A DNA stretch of 64,000 nucleotides from Siderastrea radians (Eukaryota; Cnidaria; Anthozoa; Scleractinia; Rhizangiidae). The stretch spans positions 509,001-573,000 of the forward strand of contig OZ024898.1 in assembly GCA_964017195.1 (NCBI GenBank), written 5' to 3'. Below the pieces are notes generated by a model, which ran no database searches, was not told where the DNA came from, and saw nothing but the letters and a program-made list of their open reading frames with translations. Below, in pieces: positions 61,101 through 64,000 of this stretch. Positions within the stretch are counted from its first letter, which is position 1; every line of letters starts with the position of its first letter. The position numbers were made by a program, and so were the translations under genes.

Positions 61101-62846
61101 AATTAAGTCGTATAGAAAAATGAAATCAGCCGACTTCTCGACAGAATGTGACAAACCTGCTGGACGAAGGATGTTAAAATGTACTTCTTTTTTGGCTTGG
61201 ATCCGCAGGTATAATTAGAGGGGTGGGGTGGGGTAAAGGGGCACGGTTCTCATTTTAGGATCTTTCTTCCGGTATCCAATACCTTTCCTTTTTTAATTGT
61301 TACGCAGAGCCTTTTGAAGACTCTGCCAGCCTCAGTGTGAACGTTAACATGAAACAAATCTACATTGACAAATTGTTATCCTACCTCGCACCAGTCCTCC
61401 AGCCTGGGTCTCGCGGATGGCAGAAGTGTTACCAAGCAACAGTTGATGGTTGGGCGTCGAGTACATTCCATTCCAGATGCAACTTTAAGGGGCCAACTGT
61501 TACTATCGTTCGCTATGGAAGCTACATATTAGGTGGTTATACCAGCATTTCATGGCAAAGTAAGTGCAATGCCAGAATTGCAAGACAAACTATTCTTGGT
61601 CAGTTGTCGTATTGCCAGCGTCTTCGTCTTCTTAGACTAGACTAATCTCTGAAGGTAGTCTGAGGTAGTCTGTCTCTTCTTTAATGGATACATCTGAAAC
61701 AAAAAATTAGCATGCGCGCAATTCTTTAATTCAAAACCTTAGTACCATCACGTCACATACGCTGCAAAGAGGTTTGAGGTATTTCATACATGGACGGTAT
61801 TGTATGATAAAACCGAGGTTTACGCTTGACGTGGACTGTGCAGGGCGAATTTCGAAAGGTCCCAACCAAAGGTGTGACTATTACTGGTGACGCTCTCGGT
61901 GTGGAAGTCAGTTCACTCCACTTAAGGGACGGAAGTTTATAGCGTTCGTATTAGGGACCATGCAGACTAAAACAGATTTAAAGGAAACGAGTAACAAGAA
62001 ATTACCTATTGTAACGTAAGAAAAAAGGTGCTTCCAATTATTTTAGGTGTTAAGCGGCGATCATTCCGTTGACACGTCTACCTCGTAATCGCAATTAATT
62101 TTGTAGCCCAAAGAAATCGTTAATCCGACAAATTTGTTTATGTAGCCAACGACTACTTTTCGTAACTCAGGCAGTTATTTTTAGTTAAACGTTTACCTCG
62201 TTAAAAGGACCTGGTGGCATAAATAAAAAATGCAAACGATAATTGACGAAGACAATGTTTAAAGTATTTTTTTAAAGCTCAGCATTTGGATAGCAGTTTC
62301 AAAGTTAACGCGAGTTGCAGTTTATGTTGCTTCCTAAGTAGTTTTTTCTTGCGTTTCTCTCTTCACCTTTTTGGGGTCTGGTCGGTAGTTGCACTTACAC
62401 AGGCTTCCACTTAACTTATGAATAATAAGTAGCACTTCTTTGGTTTAGTCTAGCTCACGTGTTCTCTTTTGATTTAAGTTAATGGGGGAGAAATTTGTAA
62501 CCCTCAACTGCCCATTTCTTTTTAACATGAAAGGAATGTTTTGTTTCTATTAATAGATACAGGTTCATGTACCTACAGAAGAGATGACAAAGCCTTCCTG
62601 TTTACATTGTACAACACAAACGGCTACTATCCGGAGAAACTGACTCCAATATATCCCCAGTATGCTATATATGATTGTTATTCTAGAAACCCGACATTTG
62701 GTGGTGGGCATGATTTGATGCTACGTAACCAAGCCTACGTTTCTTACGTTCGCCGTCATTCTTATGCACGTCCCAAGAACCCGTTTGTCTCGCCCTTGCA
62801 GTTTATCCCAAGTGAAATTGAAGTATTTTATGAGACAATTCGTTAG
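58180..62846 (+). CDS. Gene D: secreted PAN/apple - Cys segment - TLDc protein (333 aa), paralogue of C
   Basis: Coding exons: 58180-58495, 60354-60497, 61308-61559, 62557-62846, all GT-AG and phase 1, 1002 bp in total. Relative to C, the first exon gains one codon in the signal peptide and the last exon loses one codon, so both proteins have 333 residues. Layout: signal peptide, PAN/apple (to about 105), Cys segment with SCEEI and VYCDMEG, TLDc (about 154-333). In the last exon C has a Cys pair (NCHSYPC) where D has a basic stretch (RRHSYAR). The paralogy extends from about 56900 through the 3' flank to the end of the window. Intact frame and splice sites, a conserved promoter and an AATAAA at 62905 argue for a working gene. 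Function is unknown. Confidence 0.87.
59182..59613. mobile_element. TTAA-GGTGTTTCGATA MITE, complete copy (432 bp)
   Basis: Inverted ends GGTGTTTCGATA and GGTGTTTGGATACAG (complement) are flanked by TTAA on both sides (59178-59181, 59614-59617). The interior is non-coding. It sits in the first coding intron of gene D; the same intron of gene C lacks it, so it inserted after the duplication. Confidence 0.7.
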
Positions 62847-62904
62847 TCACACTTTAAGCTCTAGCACTCCCAGAGGTGGATCAGGCCTTTTATTTAAAAC
62901 CTTA

Positions 62905-62910
62905 AATAAA
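62905..62910 (+). terminator. Poly(A) signal of gene D
   Basis: AATAAA 59 bp after the stop codon, at the position equivalent to that of gene C. Confidence 0.6.
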
Positions 62911-63084
62911 ATCTTCTGGCTTTTTAAGTCTGAGCATTAAATTCCCATAAGTTTGACCATTCGAATGAGAGCTACTGAGAAGTACTTTCAAGCAGTATTG
63001 TAAACATTGCTGTACACCGGGTGCTTTCAGGACGGTGCGTCCTTTTGTTACTGTGCATATGTTTTGCGCATCTTGGGTCATGGG

Positions 63085-63287
63085 TGCGTTTCTCAAAAGC
63101 CCCAAAGGCCATTCGTAAAATACAAACCACTTATTCACAAAGCTCTTATTTTAGCTTGTCTTTAAGATAAGAAATGTTTAACTAATAGCAAAGTTTCACG
63201 CTTAGAAACTCCTTTGTTTATAAAATACAGTGTGAATTATCGCGCCCGAAATCGACCCGCAAAGTAGCGGGACTTTTGAGAAACGCA
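63085..63287. mobile_element. TGCGTTTCTCAAAAG MITE copy 2
   Basis: The left end TGCGTTTCTCAAAAGCCCC and the right end in complement TGCGTTTCTCAAAAGTCCC are near-perfect inverted repeats around about 165 bp of non-coding DNA. It lies in the 3' flank of gene D. Confidence 0.65.
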
Positions 63288-64000
63288 CGCAGGCCCAAGA
63301 AATTCGGGTTTCTTAAGGAATTTGCCTACTAACATACAGGTGTTTTTGCACGGTTTATGACTTACATGTGGAAAAAGCAGATCTTAGCAAGGAATATCTA
63401 CTTTTCCCCATGGTTACAAGCTTGCAAAAATACCTCTGTATGAGGAGGCACCCTCCTCAAGTGTGAACGGTCAAACGAAAGCTTTTGAGCATTATTCTTT
63501 TGCTAGTACTGTTTGTGATGCCGTACATGGTGGTGTCAATGAAGCCCCAAAATATGGACATTTAATTTAAAACTGTCCGGCAGCACATTCCAGAAGTGCT
63601 AATTTTTCCATTTTGTCTGCAAAATTTAATTTATTGTTTTATTTTTGAAAATTTAGATATTTTAAAACTTTTGGGAGTGCAAGGGTTAATTAAAGGCAGC
63701 TAGCTTCCACAGCTTTTTTGTTTTTGATGTTGTACCTACGGAATAAATTCATTCCGGATAGCACTGTACAACTCCCGAGCTCGTGAGAAAAGAAGAGGTT
63801 TATTTTTGTTGTTTTGGCGCGTAAGAATTAACCCAGAAAAAGAGAATGTGAAGGCATCACTAACATGCCTACAATAACAAAAACGTAGTGTATTGTTCTA
63901 CGATTTGCTATGAATTATTGCAAGTGCTATCGATAAGGAAAGTCCATTTTTTGGCCTTAATTTTGAAGCCTTATACTTTGTTTTGTTATTAAACGTTAAC

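Larger units (their letters stand above)
56905..64000 (+). repeat. Duplicated unit holding gene D
   Basis: The partner of 36870-43660; similarity still holds in the last bases (ttgaagccttatact at about 43613 and 63965), so the true end of the duplication may lie outside the window. Confidence 0.7.

Overview
The window is intron-rich, AT-rich animal DNA, most likely from an anthozoan cnidarian and probably a stony coral. The reasons are phase-1 exon-shuffled extracellular modules (collagen, Ig, sushi, PAN/apple, TLDc, ShKT), an astacin protease with ShKT domains, and a dense load of CR1/L2-type LINE remnants and MITEs. The species call is an inference. No bacterial genes, rRNA genes or CRISPR arrays are visible.

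Five spliced genes can be modelled exon by exon. On the minus strand are two tandem paralogues, A (2570-14732) and B (17408-27627). Each has ten coding exons, all ten exon lengths are identical between them, and each encodes a 748-residue type II membrane protein. The order is cytosolic tail, membrane helix, furin-like RLKR site, Cys motif, 15 collagen triplets, three Ig domains, two sushi domains and a C-terminal TLDc domain. On the plus strand are two more tandem paralogues, C (38143-42685) and D (58180-62846). Each has four coding exons plus an inferred non-coding first exon, and each encodes a 333-residue secreted protein: signal peptide, PAN/apple, a fibrinogen/collagen-C-like Cys segment, and TLDc. 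Between the two clusters, on the minus strand, is gene E (29083-34677), an astacin zymogen ending in two ShKT domains.

All four A-D products place a TLDc domain outside the cell, although the well-studied TLDc proteins (OXR1, NCOA7, TBC1D24) are intracellular. In both families the TLDc is bounded by a phase-1 intron and split by a phase-1 intron at the same place, so it appears to have moved as a shuffled module. I consider this clustered family of extracellular TLDc proteins the most interesting system here. Recognition, adhesion or matrix/skeletal roles are only inferences.

The stretch between C and D (about 43.7-56.9 kb) is mobile-element debris: simple repeats, two orphan degenerate ShKT exons, a decayed multi-copy ORF family, and a broken LINE. 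The LINE is interrupted by three insertions, including two large foldback elements; one of these sits precisely between TTAA duplications. Other intergenic and intronic DNA holds several MITE families (two with TTAA ends), short perfect-hairpin repeats, tRNA-derived repeats, LINE 3' ends and tandem repeats.
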